From the NCBI GenBank assembly GCA_024734555.1, contig JANPWX010000537.1, positions 1,146,758-1,210,757 of the forward strand: a stretch of DNA of 64,000 nucleotides. The letters are read 5' to 3'. Below the pieces are notes generated by a model. That model worked only from the letters and a program-made list of their open reading frames with translations. It was not told the origin of the DNA and searched no databases. Made by a program: the position numbers and the translations under genes. This document shows, piece by piece, positions 47,120-60,000 of this stretch; positions within the stretch are counted from its first letter, which is position 1, and each line of letters starts with the position of its first letter. This DNA comes from Trochalopteron elliotii. Lineage: Eukaryota > Chordata > Aves > Passeriformes > Leiothrichidae.

Positions 47120-50100
47120 GGTTTTTTTATTTTTTTTACTGATGCCACTTGTGTCCCCTCCCAAGAAGTAACTGGGGTCAGTTCCCAGCTCTCCCACAGG
47201 CTACCTCTGTGCCCTCTTGGACTGTGACCTTATCTGTACAACCAAGTGTTGAAAGTACTGGCAGTTTAATCCCTTAAACTTAATTTCCACATTCTAAACA
47301 ATAGTTTGCTTCCCCCACCCTTTTCTTATCTTGTATATATACACAGAATGGTTTGTTGGAAGTGAGTCTGTTTTTTTCTTAGTATACAGAGACCCCAAAT
47401 CCAGAGGAAGGACAAATAAACGTCCAGGTTGACTTTGAAATTGTAATACTTAAATGAGAAATAAAAATAATCTCTTCTTTCTATTCTTTATCTGGTTATG
47501 AACTCTTAAGGTCTTTCTTCACGTTACATGGATTGGAATCTTCTTGTATTAAGCAATAGTAGAGCCTCTCACATGGCACAAGAAAAATGGGGGAAAAAGA
47601 GGCTTGAAGAACACTAAAAATCTTGAAAGCCATAATCAAATCATGAATATCACTAACTTCATAACTGTATCTTTACACAAATACTGTGTATTATTTTTAC
47701 TGTTTTATTTTTGACAGTTGCTGATCTCAGGAGTATTATGCTTTTGAGGAAAAGAAACTGGAAGAATAAAGTACGCTTGTGTGTTTGCGAGTTGTTTTCT
47801 GCTTGGTCTAGTTGTATTCATGATCATTTTACTGCAAGATAGCTCACACTGTGAAATTCAAGAGCATTTGCTTTAGGAGTAATTCAGGTCAAGCCACACT
47901 AAAATTGGGGTCACAGTGGTGTGTTAAGGTATTATCAGGGCCAGAGTAGAGAATCTTGGCATCTTGGAATGTGTACATTCTTCAAGATAAGCACTTCTTT
48001 ATGTCTTTTCTTTAGTCAATTACACTTTAGCTCTGAGGATGAATTGGGGTCTATTCAGAGATGCATTGACTTCCAACAGAAATGGAATCAATCTTCTTTC
48101 ATGTCAAATTATGCATCTCTGAATTCAGACCAACAAACGTTGTTTCCATCATTTTATCTTTCCCTTAATAGATAAAAACAGAGTGGTGAAAGAGCTCTAA
48201 AGATATTGCTGACTCACCTTCCACTGAAACTGTTCCCCACAGGTGGTTGTTTATCCTGTCTGCAGATCCCAGTGAAGAAGAACCTGCAGTATCCCTTGGT
48301 CATCTGATGTCACTCATTGACACTGCTAAGCAAAGCATGTTCTTTGATGAAAAACACTGTCAGTTTGGTAATTTGGTAAGTGATATCTGCTAATTAAGGA
48401 AGAAGATCTTTCTTAATAAAGAAATTCATGGAAGCTTTTATTGTAATGCCTTCAACCCAGCTAAACCGATTGGGCAGTCATGCTTTACTTATAACTAACA
48501 CAGATTTTTTCCCATCTCAAACTTGAAGATGTTTAATACCCTAGAAAGTGCTGATTTAAAAGAAACATGGGTTACTTTGCTATGTGCCTTTTCAAGTGCT
48601 TAGCTTGAGGAACTAGTGCTTTTCTAACTTTTCTTCCTAGCATATCCTTACTTAGCCGAGGCTCTTAATGAACCAGCACAGCTATAACCTTCACAGTGTG
48701 GCAGCACAGAAATGAGGTGAGGACAAGAAGCTGTCTCCTCATGGGTGCAATGTTCAGAGCCCCACCAACAACAGGGAGGCCAGTGCCCACTTCAGGGTAA
48801 GGGCACACCACCTACTGCCACCCACCCTGCAGGGCCCCACCGCAGCTTCCCTCAGCTCCAAGGGTTTTCATGGCATGTGAAACCTTTTCCCGGATAAATG
48901 CAGAGGGGAAAAACGTTTAGAAATAGCCAGCTCAAAAAACTATGTAACAAATGCAGCTCTAGCAAGGAATAATGCTTGTTGGCATTCCCTGAACATGTTG
49001 CAGATCATTTACAGGTCTCAGCAAAATTCCTACAGAGTGCCAGGTCCAGGGAGTGAATTAGTGTGCTTCATGCTGGTAAAGACATTTTCTTTAAACAAAA
49101 TACAAAGTTTAGGAACTGCATGAGCTTTCCAAATGGTATTTTCTCCTTAGCTGGATAAGGAGCAGTAACCAATTAATAATTTCTGGTTAGTTAGACTTAG
49201 CTTTTTCTAATTTCTTTCAGCTCCAATGTCATTGAGCAATTTCTAAATGTATTTTAGGTCTGCTACCCAAATTGCTGTCCTTGAATTGCTTACCAGAGTC
49301 CCTGACTGCCATCTGAATTTTTTTTTCTTGTGATTTGCATGAGATATGTCTGTAATCTGGCAAGGAGGTACTCTATCCAATAGCCAGACATGTTGCAAAA
49401 GCCTCTTGTTATTTTTGTCCAGCTTAGCAAAGTTATTCAAAAAACTTTCAGAGCCTCAATGTTAAATGGTTATCTACGTATCTGTTAAAAGGGAACAAGG
49501 TTTCCTCACTGATTCTAAAGTGTATGGATTCTACTTTATTAGTCATAAATAGCTTATTTCTGCTCATGTAAAAGAGCTCCTCAGACCAACTGGAATAATA
49601 ATAAGGCATGCAGCTACAGTCCAAGCAGTCAGCCAACCAGAGCATGATTCTTTATCATAGTTTTGCATTGTTCTGCTAACTGCATGATGCCAAAAAATAA
49701 TAATAATAAAGAGAAATCCTTTGTTCCCTTTCACTAACCTAGAAGGTCACAAAACAGACAGTTCCTTCTTGATTACACTAAATAAATAAAAGTCTGATTC
49801 ATAGAGGGGAAACAATCATCTGCCAACTGCCAAACCCTATAAAGGGTAAATCTGTTTTTACTTTGTGAGCCAGATTGATGAGTCACCGAGGCTATGACTA
49901 CTACCAGCAAGAATTAAAATGTACCCAAAAACACAACCTCCCTTTGTACCACACAAGGGTACCTCAACAGCAGAGTCTGCTCTGGAGTAGGGACCCCCCC
50001 AGCATTTACTCTCCAGAACCAGGGCCCCTCCCTACCACAGCTACTGACATAATTTTGCTTTATTCACAGGCATAAACTCACCAAGGGAGATGAATAATTA

Positions 50101-50460
50101 GATTCCTCATTTGGGAAATCAGCCACTATGGAAATAAACACCCACCTCTCCTCCCCCCTCACTGCCCTGGGCGAGCTGCCTTCAGAACATGCCATAACCA
50201 GAGGTTCCTCCTGGAGCCCAGTGACGTGCACTTGGATGCAGACAGGAGGGTTCTCAATACGGAAACCCGAGCAGGCTGGTCTAAAGGCAGAGATAAAGAT
50301 TGGGGGGGTCTTTTGGATCTTCTCACAAAGCATACTCTCCAAGAAGTGTTGCCCTCAGTTTTCTTGCTTGCAAGTGTTTGAACTCAAGCAGTGCTGTTCT
50401 CACGCCGCTTCAAGAAAACAATGTATATTTTTAGAATTTATCTATGTGTTTATATTTTTC
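47120..50460. other. Intergenic DNA
   Basis: The first 100 bp may be residual internal sequence of the adjoining retrovirus. A GC-richer patch (48,690-48,870) looks unlike its surroundings but matches nothing I know. A TAA run lies near 49,697. No gene is supported. Confidence 0.5.
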
Positions 50461-50469
50461 TCCTCTGGG

Positions 50470-50650
50470 AGGAGGAAAATGATTGATGGTGATGTTCACC
50501 ATCCAGGTCGAAGAGGTGGCAACCTGTGTAACCAATCTCTTGACCTCTGTACAAATGTATATAAGTATTGGAGTCAGATAATTAAAATAGAGGAGCTTTC
50601 CCTTGTCCTTTGTGTGCCTGAAACTGCTGCAGTTCGTGACCCTGAACGTG
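50470..50650 (+). mobile_element. Possible 5' LTR/leader remnant
   Basis: A TATA-like box (tatataag, 50558-50565) is followed by attaaa (50581-50586), a pyrimidine-rich U5-like stretch and cgtgaccctgaacgtg (50635-50650). The last resembles the primer-binding and leader region (TGGTGACCC then CGACGTG) seen after the 5' LTR of several vertebrate retroelements. No gag-like sequence follows that I can recognise. The order of signals is suggestive; each alone is weak. Confidence 0.35.
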
Positions 50651-52389
50651 TGTCAAAGAAGCTCGAGAAAAGAGGATGAAATGAACTGGTGACTTAGTAT
50701 TTTGAAAATTATGTAAGAAAAATGTTAAAACAATAGCAACAAGAATAAAAAGGATTTATTAATTCATTTCATTTCTTTAAATGAGTGAATTTGCAAGTCC
50801 ATTGCAGTCACTGCAAAATCCCTGTTGATGGTGACTGTGCCAGAATTTCACCAAATGCACTTATCCCCTAAATGCATGTTTTAGTAACTCATCAAAACTA
50901 TTGCTGTAAGACTTTTGTTTTTAAGTACAGCTCTTCCCACTGAGACACATCACAACCCAACTGAAGCTGTCTTCAAAGAGATAAGGTAAATCTTTTTCAT
51001 TCCCTTATTCAGCTATGTTTTATTCCAAAAATTAACTCCTGCATCCTCAGCCATGTATGCTCAGGGTCCACAGATAATCCTTAGAAATTACATAAGAGAC
51101 ACTTGAAGTGAACTAAAATGAAATAAGGAAAAAATAATTCTTGCCTATGGATGAAAGTAGTTGTCAATTCTCAGGTAAACATCTTTTTTGTCAGCCTGGC
51201 ATTTGGGACCCTTTGCAGCAAGACTTATCATGGATCTGAGCCCCTAAATTTGAGTGTTGCTTATTAAAAATAAAAACTGGAATATCATCATATATTAACT
51301 CTCCAGTTACCTGGTTAGAAATCATTTTGGTAAAGATGTCTCAATGAGAAAAATAGAAAGAATGACACTGTATTCAAACACTGAATCCTTAGGAGAAAAA
51401 TGACAGGGAAGAATGCAAATAGCTGCACACTTCTTTTAGGCCTTACATGAATCTAAACAGCAGAATAGCTTCAACTTCTCCCAGACTGGAAGAGCTGCAA
51501 TTGATACCCAAAGCTGTTTAGAGCTGCTACTTTTATGTTCTCTACTGCACAGTAATTAAATGCTGTAACCTTTGGAAAGCAAGGTTACCAGTGCTGAATT
51601 GGAAAAGAGTACCCTATTTTTATTGAATTTTATTTGGTTTTATTTAAAATTACATAAATTATTCATTTTTCTAATCCAACAAAGTGTTTATCTTTATTTA
51701 AATGTTTTAAAATAATTTTATTTTTATTGCCATTTAAAGCAAGAGCCTGTTAGAGATAGTGGGGTTTTATGATTAAATTTTATAATTCAGCCTTTAAAAA
51801 AATTACATGCACAGGTCCATATATTTGGTAGATTTGTACTGAGACGCTTTCTTAGAAGACCCAGAAATTTATTATTAAAGCTACTTTACATTTCTTTAGT
51901 GCTTTGGTCTTTAGACTGGTGGGAATGGAGTTAAAAATAGATAATTCCATGTTTTTTCTACAATTTCAATCTTTCACAGTTATTGTCACAATGACAATTG
52001 AATATGTAATGAAATATAAGGAAATATGCAAAAAAACCCACTGAAACATATTTTGCCTATGCAATCACAAAAAGGTCGGGGAAGTCCAGATACCAAACCC
52101 ACCTGTCTTGCCAGCATCCATTTAGATATAAATATCTACTTTTTTTCCTGGTGGTTCCATCAGAACAGATTAGCATATATCCCTTGGGAATGCAGGGTTA
52201 TAAACTGCACTCATATTCCTGTCTATGAAACCTCTGAATAATACATGTAATTTGTGACTCATATGACAAGAATCCCAATTCAGTGTATCTATCAGCAGTA
52301 CTAAGTGTTCTAGTCTTTTCCTTAATAAATTAATGAAATGCTATTAGTCAGTCATTTAACAGTTATAAGATTCTCAAAAGCACAAAAGA

Positions 52390-52430
52390 TTTTATACATA
52401 TATTTATATTTTTATATATATATATACACC
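52390..52430. repeat. TA-rich microsatellite
   Basis: tatacatatatttatattttt followed by about seven TA units. Confidence 0.85.
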
Positions 52431-53587
52431 TGTAAAAATGGAGGAGGAAAGTCAGTGAATTGGGGTGGAGTCTTAAAATCCTTCCCTAACCTTGTGCATG
52501 TGGCTAATTTTTCTGCATCTCAGTTTTCCAGGCACAATAAGGTCATAATCCTTCTCTGCCTTGGAGAAGTGTTGTGATGACAAACCATGTTTATTTGAGA
52601 GGTTTACATTTACAATGATGAAGGCAGCCATAAAAGTAAGTAGGCAGATAAAAGTGATTCACTGGATGAAATAAAATGATGCTTGCTAAATTAATTTCAA
52701 ATTTCATCTTCTTGCCTGTGTATAGAAACCTATGGTGTGGGAAATAAATCATGGGTTTACTGATGAGGAGTTGACCTGAAAAGAAATAGCTGACATCTTT
52801 TTCTGGTTTCCATTATTCTGTTTGTCTTTCTTGATTTCAATCACTTAATTTTTCCATGTCTCTTTGGAAATTTCAAAATTGTTTCCACCCCATCCTCTCC
52901 TCCCAAATGAAATGTCTGGGCAGAGGTGTGGGCATGGGCTGCTCAGAGAGCTGGGTGACAGAGCAGGATGGAGCAGGACAAGGCTGTGAGTTTTTAAAGG
53001 AGCAGGGCTGTGCCCCAAACTCAGAGTGTTTGCAGAGGTGAGATCACAGATACATGGAGGAATCTAAATTCAACTTAAAAAAGACCTAGGGGTGGGGAGA
53101 GATAAAACCCAAAATGCCAGTAACAGAGAAGGTTGTGTCCAGTCTTACAGCTTTGTGTGAATAGTGACATACTTCATATTATTTACAGTGAAGAATAAAG
53201 TAGGGTTTAGAATTTTTTTGGCTACTATTTGTTTCAGATATGAGAAGCCTCTAAAGAGCTGAAGGGTAAATCCAGATAACGCACAAGGCTGCATGGCTTC
53301 AAGCTTTATACTGAACTTGGCCCCTGAATAACACTAAGTTTCTGCAGCTGAGAAGCCCCCAGCTTCCACCAAGAAGAAGCAAACAGAAAGCAATACATGC
53401 AACCAATGTCTAAATGAGGAGAGCACTGTGGATCAAGGGGAACTGAGGAGTGACCTCTGTATACAGTAACTGAAGAGAAGCAGCCTAAATGTTAATATAA
53501 GCAGATTAATGGTTTCTTTCCAGCAAGAATAAGAACATTACTGCAGCAGATATAAATGGGGATACAGAAACCAAAAAATTGCAAACA

Positions 53588-53645
53588 GAAACAAACAAAC
53601 AAACAAAAACACAAAACACAAAACCCAAAACAACAACAAAAAATC
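53588..53645. repeat. A/C-rich simple repeat
   Basis: Degenerate (AAAC)n units such as acaaacaaacaaacaaaaac. No adjacent element shows that it is a retrotransposon tail. Confidence 0.85.
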
Positions 53646-55041
53646 CCACACTGAAATCATACCAAACAAAAATTTAGCTAGAATAGTCTTCTGTCTGCAG
53701 AGCTAAATTGCACCTCTGTGTGTGACACAGCAAGGCCCCAGAAACATTAAGAAAACCCAATAATCAGAGAGGAGAGATTGGAGAAATATTCACTAGTGGT
53801 AACAATGTAAAATGTTCAGCTAGCACTGACCTTATTGACTGATTGCTTGATGGCACATGGTTTTGTCCAAGCCAAGGGAGATTGTAAAGGTGACAAGTGT
53901 TTACGTTCTTCAAGATTTATGCAGGGGTGGCATAGAGACTTTGAGAACTGTCTCCGAGACAGAGAGAGGGCAAGGTGCAGGGAGGCAGCAACAGTACTGC
54001 TATTGTGTATATAACAGCCAAAGCAGATGAGAAAAGTGCTGTCTTAGCACTGAACATCTCCCACGAAGTTACCAGCTCTCCCTACACTCTGGTCTCATTT
54101 AGGAAAAAGATAAAACCAGCATAAAGCCTTGAAGTTTCTTTCTCTTGGTGCTTTTATTTCTTCCTTGCCTTTGAACAGGTATGTTGAGACAAGAGGATTC
54201 TTTTGTGATGTTTAGAAAATTAAATAGGGACAGAAAGAGAAAAACACAGTGTGGCATATCATATTCCTGGCTTAAGCTAATTAAATGGAAATAGGGACAT
54301 TAGCCCTCTGAATTGTTCTGTATCATGAAGTTGTGAAATTGCAATGGAAATGAAAACAAAGAAGAGCTGAAAACAAAAAGAAGAGTTGTCACACCTTACT
54401 TAAGGGTCTAGCAGGAAAGAAAAGCCATGTGTCCTTAATGTGCTCTTAAAAAAATTAAATGCAAAGACTCTTTTATGAGAAAAGCAGATTCCTACAAATG
54501 TAGTGAAGAGCACAGAGATCAGCAGGATGCCAAACTGAATCAAATCACTTCTTATAAGCAGCCATTATATGTGATTCATTCTAGTGGGATGAAAGTTAAA
54601 GAACATTTAGAGTAAGAATAGAGCTGTAGCTGTAGGTGAAGAGAGTGGAAAAGAATATGGATTATTCAAATCACATTCTACATGTGAGAAAACATGAGAA
54701 CTGGAAACATATTGCAAGGGCTCATTTGAATGGACACTACCAGAGACATAATGCTGAAAACAAAAAGGAGACAACTGAGCACACCAAGGGAAAAGAAAAA
54801 AGAGCAGAGGTTTCTGAGTTGAAACTTCCATGTCCCATACTGTTTTATTGTGTGGCAGGAAAGAAGACTGATTAATAAGGTTTGGATTAGGGCCTGGCAC
54901 AAGGACAGGGCAGTGGCAAGGAAAGAAAAAGGAAATTATAGAGCAAACAGAAGGAGTAGCAACAGCAATGTTGAAGTACTAACAATTTGCCTTGAGCAAT
55001 AATCAAGAGAAGAAAAGAAAATGCAATTAATTAAAGCATTT

Positions 55042-55111
55042 GGATAATAATAATATAACTTTGAATAATAATAATATAACTTTGAATAACATAATAATAA
55101 CTTTGAATAAT
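55042..55111. repeat. Tandem array of about 21 bp, three units
   Basis: The unit ataataataatataactttg recurs three times with small changes, the last copy shortened and interrupted. Confidence 0.85.
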
Positions 55112-56855
55112 ATGACGACGAGGCCAATTACTAATAGAATAAAATAAGCTTACATATTACTGGTTTTATTGCTACTTTTAACTGGACTGACTCCTACCAA
55201 GTATATTTTCCTACTTGATACTGGATTTTTGCAGATTTGGTCCCTAATATAATTTTCAAGTCCATATTAGAGTGGCAGGGAAATAAAAACAGAAAGATCA
55301 GATCCTGAGCATATTTCTGCTTTTCACTCTGACAAGCACTTTTAAGAACGAAACCAAGCTCTGAACAAGGGGAAGCTACTGCAGGGGGAAGAAGATGAGT
55401 GACAGGCTTCTGCAGGGGAAGCACTGGCACTGATTTCTGGAGCCAATTGTGTTCAAAACCCATGTCTGTACAGCAGAAATAGCCAGAATGAGAGAGGTGA
55501 GCAAGCAACTAGTGTGACGTAGGGGGAAAGGCCAGAAGCGGCTTCTTTTAGAGAAGTTGCACACTTTAAAGAGAGAAAACTGGCCCCTCTTGTTCCTCAC
55601 TGATTTCAGGATAACAGGATTTTTCATGCATTTTTTGCAACCTAACCAGATTTCCATTTGTAGGTACCTAACTTTCCAAAGGTAATAAGCTAGAGAGGTC
55701 TCTAAATATGTAAAATCTGCAGCAGTGTAATTTATTGGCCCAAATGTTGCATGTAATGTTGCAAAACATTGTGTAAACAAATGAGAAGACCATCTACATG
55801 GAATTTATTCTCTGCAAGGAACAACAGCTATGTGTGTTTTACAGTTTTAACAGTATCATGCCAGTTTGAAAGACTTATGCAGAGTTTATAAATTCACTTG
55901 TGAGTGCTCAGTCTCCGCCCACTATAAACCATGGATCTATACCAAAATCAGGGAAATTAGTCTGGAGTTCCTGATTAATGAGAATCATGGTTCAATATGT
56001 TTTTCATTTGTGTAAGCCACTGGTACATGTGTGTGTAACTGCTCCCAAATAACAGAGAATGTGAGCCTTGAAAAATTAATAACTTACCAGCTCTTCAGTT
56101 TAAGGAATAAAGATTTCTGTCTTTAGTTGAAAAAGACATGGGCTTATTTGCTGACATTAATCAAGGTAAGATTCATACAGCCCTGTCTGAAATGTTGCAT
56201 TCTCTTTGCAGAGGAGAATGACAAATCACTGGAGATGGATTATACATGAAAAGCCAGAGCCTTCACCCTATTATGAAAAATGTTCTGAGGAATGAGCCTT
56301 GTCACAAGCACTTCACAGAGATCTTGCCCAGCTGAAAAATGACACTGACAGCATTTTGCCACTCTTTGAAGAACTTTGTTCTTTATGTGCTTTATTTCAG
56401 TAATCTCTAAATGTGAATAAAACCGTAGACAGTCAGTCTGAGGCATACATTCATCCACATATTGTGTGGAGAAGAGCAAGATTAGGTGCTGATCAAAAAA
56501 GACAACATGGAGAGTGGAAATTAATATTCTGCAAAGAAGGACACTGAAGTGCGGGAATCCCAGAAAATGTTTTTATTCTTTGCCTTCATCTTCAAGTTAT
56601 TATTTGACTTTCGTTGGAGGAAATCTTTCCCCCAGTCCCATGTGCTTTCTGTTCTGTTTCAGCACAAGAGAGATTCAAACCTTGGCGAAGAAGCACAAGA
56701 AAGGAAAGTGCAAGAACTTAGACAACAATGAAAACTTTCATTCTAGGACAAGAAATAAAACAGGCTCCACTGCTTTGGTATTTGTTGTAAAACTCTGGCC
56801 TAAGTATTTTTCCTATTAGTCCATCTGGCAGCCTCCAGTAACTGTTCCTACACCT

Positions 56856-57050
56856 TGACTCAGCCAGCAAGGGTGAGTCAGCGACGCAGAGAGCAGGAAC
56901 ATGAGCAAGGAGCTGAGTGTGTACAAAGTGCTCTTGTAGCCAGAACTGAACTGAAACCAGGCAGAAAAGAAAAGCTGTTCACCTAACATGGTCTTTTCAT
57001 TTCAGCTAATTTAAACATCCCTGTGGGAAAAGCTCTACCTGTGAGTCAGC
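56856..57050 (+). promoter_or_regulatory. Cluster of three AP-1/NF-E2-type motifs
   Basis: TGACTCAGC (56856-56864), TGAGTCAGC (56874-56882) and TGAGTCAGC (57042-57050, extended to GTGAGTCAGCAAA, a full NF-E2/MAF half-site match) lie within 195 bp, all in the same orientation. The first two start 18 bp apart. The first also fits the antioxidant-response core TGACnnnGC. This looks like an enhancer module, but binding is inferred only from the motifs. Confidence 0.4.
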
Positions 57051-60000
57051 AAAACGCCTTAAGAACAGTTCACTGGAGAAGCCCTATTTAAGTAACAACT
57101 GAAAAATATACACAGGTATTAGAAAATAATATATATAAGAGTCATGGTGGAAATTCCGTGGTTAGGGACCACAAGATTAACTGGGGAAGAATGGTTTTGT
57201 TCTCCTAACTGATATGTGGCCAGCAGCCAGCACCCAACCCTTGGGAACAGTGAGGGCCCAAGCTGCTAGTGGTGGGACTAAATCCTGAGCTGTCTCCTCT
57301 GGTCTCTGGCCAGTGGTGGGACAGTCATAAAGAAAACTTCTTTCAGATCTATCTCAGCTGTCAGAAAGTGAGCTCAGCTGGCAACCTGCATTCCCTGTAC
57401 TTGTCTCTAACCACGGTTATTTGATAAATTGTGTTAGTCAGAGCATGTCCTCCATGAGAACCAGCTGTTGCAGCTTCATTGCTGCCACTTGCACCAGCTT
57501 GGGATGTAGCACTCATTTACAAGGTACCACTACATCCAGAATTTTTAATAATCACCCCAGAAGGAGTTTCAATAGAATTACACAAATCTCATGAGAAGAT
57601 GAAAGTTGATCTCAAGAGCCAGCTGTTGATGTATATTTCTTATGGAGAGATGCATTGTTTCTTGCCAGGTGCCACAGTGCGAGATTGTCCTCTAGATTGC
57701 AACATATACATTCAAATAATAGTGTAATTAATGCAGAGAAATGAAAAAAAAAGGGACAAGTAGTAACAGAGACAGCTGAATTAATAAAGCTGTAATTACA
57801 GGTATCAGGAAATTTTTTAAGGGAAGAAACATCCTAGAAGTCCCTGAGGCCCCTCTCTTCCTTAGGATATGGCTTACAGGGCTCTGGGCAACAACTCAGG
57901 TGTCCTTCAGCCCCTCCAGCTCATCATGATCAGGATGAAGGACCTGAGCACACCCACTGACTGAGCCTTCCCTGAACACAGAGCAGTGCCTTCCTGCCTG
58001 GGTATTTGTGTGAGCAAAGCACTCGTGTTCTACTCCCACCCAAACTCCACCTCAAGGACACTGGATGGAAATGGAGAGGACAAAAGAGGCAGCCAGTGCC
58101 CTAAGCACATCTATAAATCCTGGTTGCACCAGAGGAGAGATAACATTTCTACTTTATCACCAAAGGGACTTGGTTTTTTGAGATATAAAAATTTTTTAAA
58201 GCTCTGAAAGGGCAAACCCTGCAACATTTTCATTTTCCTGTTTTTCATTAAATCTCCTCCACTTTCCAGTCACATTCCAAATGATCAGAAATAAGAAGAT
58301 ATTAGTAAACAAAATCTTTAACCAAAATGCAATATCCTCTCATGTCAAAATGAAAGATAATCTGTGTAACTTCGGGGATTTAGAGGCCTCTCTATCAGAA
58401 AACGTCTTTTCCTCACATTAGCTAATTCAAGAGAACCTTCTAAATAGTCCTCCAGAGACAGCAGTTCCCTTTTATTGCATTCATCTGTCTTTTATGGCTT
58501 TGCTCTCATGAAAGATTAATAGATGCAAAGGTCAAAGGCCAGTGTGAACATTTAGTCTGACCTGCATAGCATAGGCTATCAAATTTTACCCAGTAATTTT
58601 TGCACCAAATCCCATTAATTGGAGATAAAGTATTATGTATCTTTTAGTAAGAAATGTTTTTTTGATTTAAAGGCTGCAAATTATGAGAAGCCTGCTCCAT
58701 AAATTTGTTCCATGGTTTATTTACCCTGACCTGCAAATTTTCACTAGACTTTATTAAGATTTTTTCAGTGAAATATTTTACACTGGAGAAATTTGGGTAT
58801 TATCAAAGGAGTGTAGTCCTTGAGCTTTATCTCACCATTTTAAGTCCAGGAAAGAAAAAAAACCCACAACAAACAGAAAGTGTCATATTCCTCAACATAT
58901 CAGACTCTTTGTTCTGATTTGCTTTCTGGGTGTTCTTCTTTCCTCATTATCAGGACAACTGGGGAACCAGGCTCCTCATGTTACCTGTGCAGTGATAGGC
59001 AGTGGCAATGCCTCTTGTGATGTCTCAGCCAGGCCAGATATTCTCAGACACACTGAGCTGGTAACCCCATCCTCATCACGTGCATGTTCCCAAATACCAG
59101 CAAAGCCCTACCATTTCTATCAGGCCTGTAATCCTCTTAAAAGTGCCATAAATCTCATTTGTCCCTCCTATGTTTGTAATACGGCTCTGGTCTCAGGGAA
59201 CTCATCCATTGCTTTCAAATAATCCACACAAAGTAAATTAATCTGGCAGAAGGTTATAGGCTCATAGGGGCAATCTGTTAACTTTGTGGAGCAGGGTTTG
59301 GTCTCAGCCTGCTGACGGATGGATGGCAAGCCTGAGAGTCTCTGGTGATGGACAGCCTGAGCTACACAGATTAGTCTGACCTGCTAAACAGAAACATACA
59401 GACACTGAAGTGATGATAGTACAGTCACAGATTTGGATTACTTTACATCCTTTCACAACAGATTCCCTTTCCCATGGACTAAAATTCAGTAACAGGAATT
59501 TATCAGAATGGCTCTGACATGGTTTTCCAACTAATTTCTTCCCTCTGCATAAAATAAACCATAGGCTTCTAGATATAAGAAACTGAAAGTCTCGAAGGAA
59601 ACTCTTCCAGGAGATAACTTAGTTTCTATAAGTTGAAGTTTAAAATAAAAAAGATGTATTTTTCATCAAATAATTTTCAATAAAATTAGCGTAATTTCCT
59701 CTTTCAAAATAGTATTTGTTTGTGTCTTTTAAATACTTTTAATTTTGTAAATAAATTTTACACATAATCAATAATACAAAATACTTTTCCAAATAAATAT
59801 ACCAAGCAGCTTTGTACTAAAATATTATTTTATTGAAATTTTTTAAAATTTCTAGTTTATGCATCAGTGTCAAAGTTCCAAATGTTACAATCACAATTTC
59901 TGACCTCACTATGACTATATTTATGTATTAGTAGCAGAAATCTGAACAACATAAATCTCACAAACTATATCACTGTGCTAGAGGATAGTGGAAGCCATTT

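Noticed and set aside
50128..50679. Open frame of 183 codons
   Set aside because: No recognised domain; it overlaps the possible LTR remnant, and the residues look like translated non-coding DNA.
55376..55780. Minus-strand open frame of 134 codons
   Set aside because: Unstructured, random-like composition, no homologous motif and no promoter.
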